NCBI RefSeq assembly: GCF_032302195.1
Contig: NZ_CP135275.1
Location: forward strand, 434,001-498,000
Length of the DNA stretch: 64,000 nucleotides
Direction: 5' to 3'
Source: Paenibacillus sp. MMS20-IR301
GTDB taxonomy: Bacteria > Bacillota > Bacilli > Paenibacillales > Paenibacillaceae
Part shown: piece by piece, positions 61,663-64,000 of the stretch
Layout: every line of letters begins with the position of its first letter
Numbering within the stretch: the stretch's first letter is position 1
The notes under the pieces: generated by a model
The model's database searches: none
Told to the model about the DNA's origin: nothing
The model's input: only the letters and a program-made list of their open reading frames with translations
Translations under genes and position numbers: made by a program

Positions 61663-62493
61663 TTAACGCAGCTCGCTGGGAGTCCGCAGCTTCACCTGCT
61701 TGAATACGCGGTTGAAGGTACGGATGTTGGAGAAGCCGCATTCAAGCGCGATATCAAGAATGCTTTTGTCTGTGTTAAGCAGCAGGTATTCCGCCTGATT
61801 GACCCGGATACTGTTCAGATAGGCGATGTAGCTCATGCCGGAGATGCTTTTGAAGAAGCGGGAGAAATAGAACAGGCTCATATTGGCATGCTTAGCTGCG
61901 TCAGCGAGTGTAACAGGATGCATATAATTGCTGTCGAGGAACTGGAGCACCCCCTGCATAATCTTCATGTTGGTCATCCGCCGCTTATCCCTGTGGGGAT
62001 TCACCGTATCCAAAGGCATATGCCGCAGCAGCAGGGCACACAGCTCATGCAGCAGCCCCATCACCAGCTGTTCATGCTGCGGGAGCTTCAAGGTATATTC
62101 CTGCAGCAGCTCCTGCATTACGGCGGACAGGCGGAGGTGGATGGGCCCATTCTCCGGCGAATCGGGCTGTTCCTTGAACGGAGAGCTTAACCGCATATTC
62201 TGCGGCCAGCCTGCCGGGAAGCCGATCAGCGACGGATTGAAAATAATAAGCAGGAGCGTGGAGGAGCTGTCCTTGCTGTCATAGTAGTGGATATCCCCGC
62301 TGCTGCAGACGGCCAGATCTCCTGCCTGGAGCAGCCGTGTATCCGAGTTGATCCCCATCCGGATCGAACCCTCCAGAACAAGGACAAGCTCCAGATCATT
62401 ATGCCAGTGAGCCAGATATTCGATATTGCGGGTGGTGAAGGCAGTGAAGGGAAAGGCTGATCCGTAGGATCTGTTCTCGTGAAAAGCGCGCAT
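61663..62493 (-). CDS. AraC-family transcriptional regulator with cupin-type N-terminus
   Basis: The 276-residue protein has a cupin-like sensing domain (LAHWHNDLELVLVLEGSIRM, LQAGDLAVCSSGDIHYYD) and a C-terminal AraC pair of helix-turn-helix motifs (VTLADAAKHANMSLFYFSRF, ILDIALECGFSNIRTFNRVF, ending TPSELR). A cre-like site lies 36 bases upstream of its start. It is divergent from the ThuA gene and probably regulates it. Confidence 0.9.
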   Translation of the reverse strand: MRAFHENRSYGSAFPFTAFTTRNIEYLAHWHNDLELVLVLEGSIRMGINSDTRLLQAGDLAVCSSGDIHYYDSKDSSSTLLLIIFNPSLIGFPAGWPQNMRLSSPFKEQPDSPENGPIHLRLSAVMQELLQEYTLKLPQHEQLVMGLLHELCALLLRHMPLDTVNPHRDKRRMTNMKIMQGVLQFLDSNYMHPVTLADAAKHANMSLFYFSRFFKSISGMSYIAYLNSIRVNQAEYLLLNTDKSILDIALECGFSNIRTFNRVFKQVKLRTPSELR

Positions 62494-62528
62494 AGAGTCT
62501 CCTCTTCTAATTGGCTTGACCGCTAAAC

Positions 62529-62542
62529 GGTAAGCGATTTCA
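62529..62542. promoter_or_regulatory. cre (CcpA) site in the AraC-ThuA divergent region
   Basis: GGTAAGCGATTTCA matches the cre consensus TGWAANCGNTNWCA at 13 of 14 positions. It lies 36 bases upstream of the minus-strand AraC start and 182 bases upstream of the ThuA start, so it most probably affects the AraC gene. Confidence 0.6.
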
Positions 62543-62674
62543 ATGTGGATACGGTCTTATCCGTGGTTATACATAAACTTAGCAAAAAATGACCATTCCT
62601 ACAAGCAAAATGGCGAGCAGAGCGCACCGGTATGCATTACAATTTCATCAGGGTAAGCAGTAATGAATGAATTC

Positions 62675-62710
62675 ACGGAAATCACAGAAATCACGGAAAT
62701 CAGGGAAAGA
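62675..62710 (+). repeat. short 9-base tandem repeat upstream of the ThuA gene
   Basis: ACGGAAATC, ACAGAAATC, ACGGAAATC and AGGGAAAGA follow each other without gaps in the leader of the ThuA gene. The period keeps a frame open back to ATG 62667, which has no ribosome site, so this is taken as leader sequence. Confidence 0.6.
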
Positions 62711-62723
62711 AGGAGAATATGAG

Positions 62724-63383
62724 ATGGCGAAGAAGGCATTGATTGTAAAAGGCGGCTGGGATGGTCATGAGCCGAATGAGGTAGCGGCAATTTTCGGCGG
62801 GATACTGGAAGCGGAAGGATTCGAGGTTGAAATTTCGGACACGCTGGACAGCTTCAATGATACGGAGGCCCTTAAGGAGCTCAGCCTGATTGTTCCGGTA
62901 TGGACCATGGGCGAGATCAAGAATGAACAGGTGGCTTCGGTGCTGGCTGCAGTGTCCTCCGGCGTAGGCATTGCCGGCTGTCACGGCGGGATGTGCGACT
63001 CCTTCCGTAACAATACAGAATGGCAATTTTTGACCGGATCACAATGGGTGGCGCACCCGTTCAATGACGGTGTCGATTATGAAGTGAATATCGTGAGATC
63101 CGGCTCCAGCCCGATTGTGGAGGGCATCGCGGATTTCATGGTGAAGTCCGAGCAGTATTATCTCCATGTTGATCCGGCTGTTGATGTACTCGCTACGACT
63201 ACCTTTGTACTCAGCGAAGGCGACCATTCGGCGAACGGGGTAATCACGATGCCTGTTGTGTATACGAAGCGCTGGGGCAAAGGCAAAGTATTCTACAATT
63301 CACTTGGCCATCATGCGGATGTATTCGATATTCCGGAGGCCAAGGAACTGATGCGTAAGGGCTTCCTGTGGGCCGCCAACTAA
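62724..63383 (+). CDS. ThuA-domain (trehalose-utilisation-like) protein
   Basis: The 219-residue protein has the ThuA fold (class I glutamine-amidotransferase-like): KKALIVKGGWDGHEPNEVAA, GIAGCHGGMCDSF, QYYLHVDPAVDVLATTTF, and TKRWGKGKVFYNSLGHHADV. ThuA-type proteins occur with Gfo/Idh/MocA dehydrogenases in pathways that oxidise disaccharides to 3-keto sugars. AAGGAG lies 8 bases before ATG 62724. The next gene is such a dehydrogenase, 22 bases downstream. Confidence 0.9.
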   Translation: MAKKALIVKGGWDGHEPNEVAAIFGGILEAEGFEVEISDTLDSFNDTEALKELSLIVPVWTMGEIKNEQVASVLAAVSSGVGIAGCHGGMCDSFRNNTEWQFLTGSQWVAHPFNDGVDYEVNIVRSGSSPIVEGIADFMVKSEQYYLHVDPAVDVLATTTFVLSEGDHSANGVITMPVVYTKRWGKGKVFYNSLGHHADVFDIPEAKELMRKGFLWAAN

Positions 63384-63405
63384 ACAGTGAGAGGAGGGGA
63401 ACAAT

Positions 63406-64000
<595 letters not shown>

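Overview
The window is a stretch of a Gram-positive, endospore-forming chromosome, most likely a Paenibacillus. Pointers are strong GGAGG-type ribosome sites, LplA/LplB/LplC-type sugar importers paired with YesM/YesN-type two-component systems, very large S-layer-anchored (SLH) polysaccharidases, a spore germinant-receptor operon, and several families of short intergenic repeats. No rRNA, tRNA, insertion sequence, phage gene or CRISPR array was seen. Most of the window is accessory carbohydrate metabolism.

Region 1 (1-18.4 kb) looks like a glucuronoarabinoxylan locus. It holds the end of a GH51-like arabinofuranosidase, an AraC regulator, a GH115 alpha-glucuronidase, an 1873-residue surface protein (nine BIG2-like domains, a GH43 domain, a CBM-like module, three SLH), an oligosaccharide ABC importer without its own ATPase, and a convergent YesN/YesM pair. 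Region 2 (18.7-26 kb) is one operon: a second importer, a GH65 phosphorylase, beta-phosphoglucomutase and a DUF4432 epimerase-like protein, i.e. import and phosphorolysis of an unidentified alpha-glucoside. Region 3 (26-32 kb) is an 1800-residue secreted GH43 protein with four CBM35-like modules, a ricin-type lectin, Ig-like domains and SLH repeats. CcpA-type cre matches lie upstream of both GH43 giants and of the 61.6-kb AraC gene; a weaker one precedes GH115.

Region 4 (32-41.6 kb) is mixed: small proteins, a MaoC protein, a NT5C-like HAD phosphatase, a repeat-rich 715-bp intergenic stretch that includes an array of about 18 degenerate 9-bp units, and a heterodimeric ABC exporter downstream of an OmpR-type two-component system. 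Region 5 (41.9-52.5 kb) has a polar amino-acid ABC importer, an SGNH hydrolase, and a third sugar importer with its own YesM/YesN pair but no enzyme nearby. Region 6 (52.5-59 kb) has a GerA-type operon in the order A-C-B, a candidate 29-residue membrane peptide, and a two-gene GMC oxidoreductase/subunit-3 operon. Region 7 (59-64 kb) has an MFS transporter, a ROK repressor with a palindromic operator candidate, an AraC regulator, a ThuA-domain protein and the start of a Gfo/Idh/MocA oxidoreductase.

Work was by eye only. Product calls rest on recognised motifs and gene order; substrate assignments are inference. Several starts were moved inward to a good ribosome-binding site, as explained in each entry.
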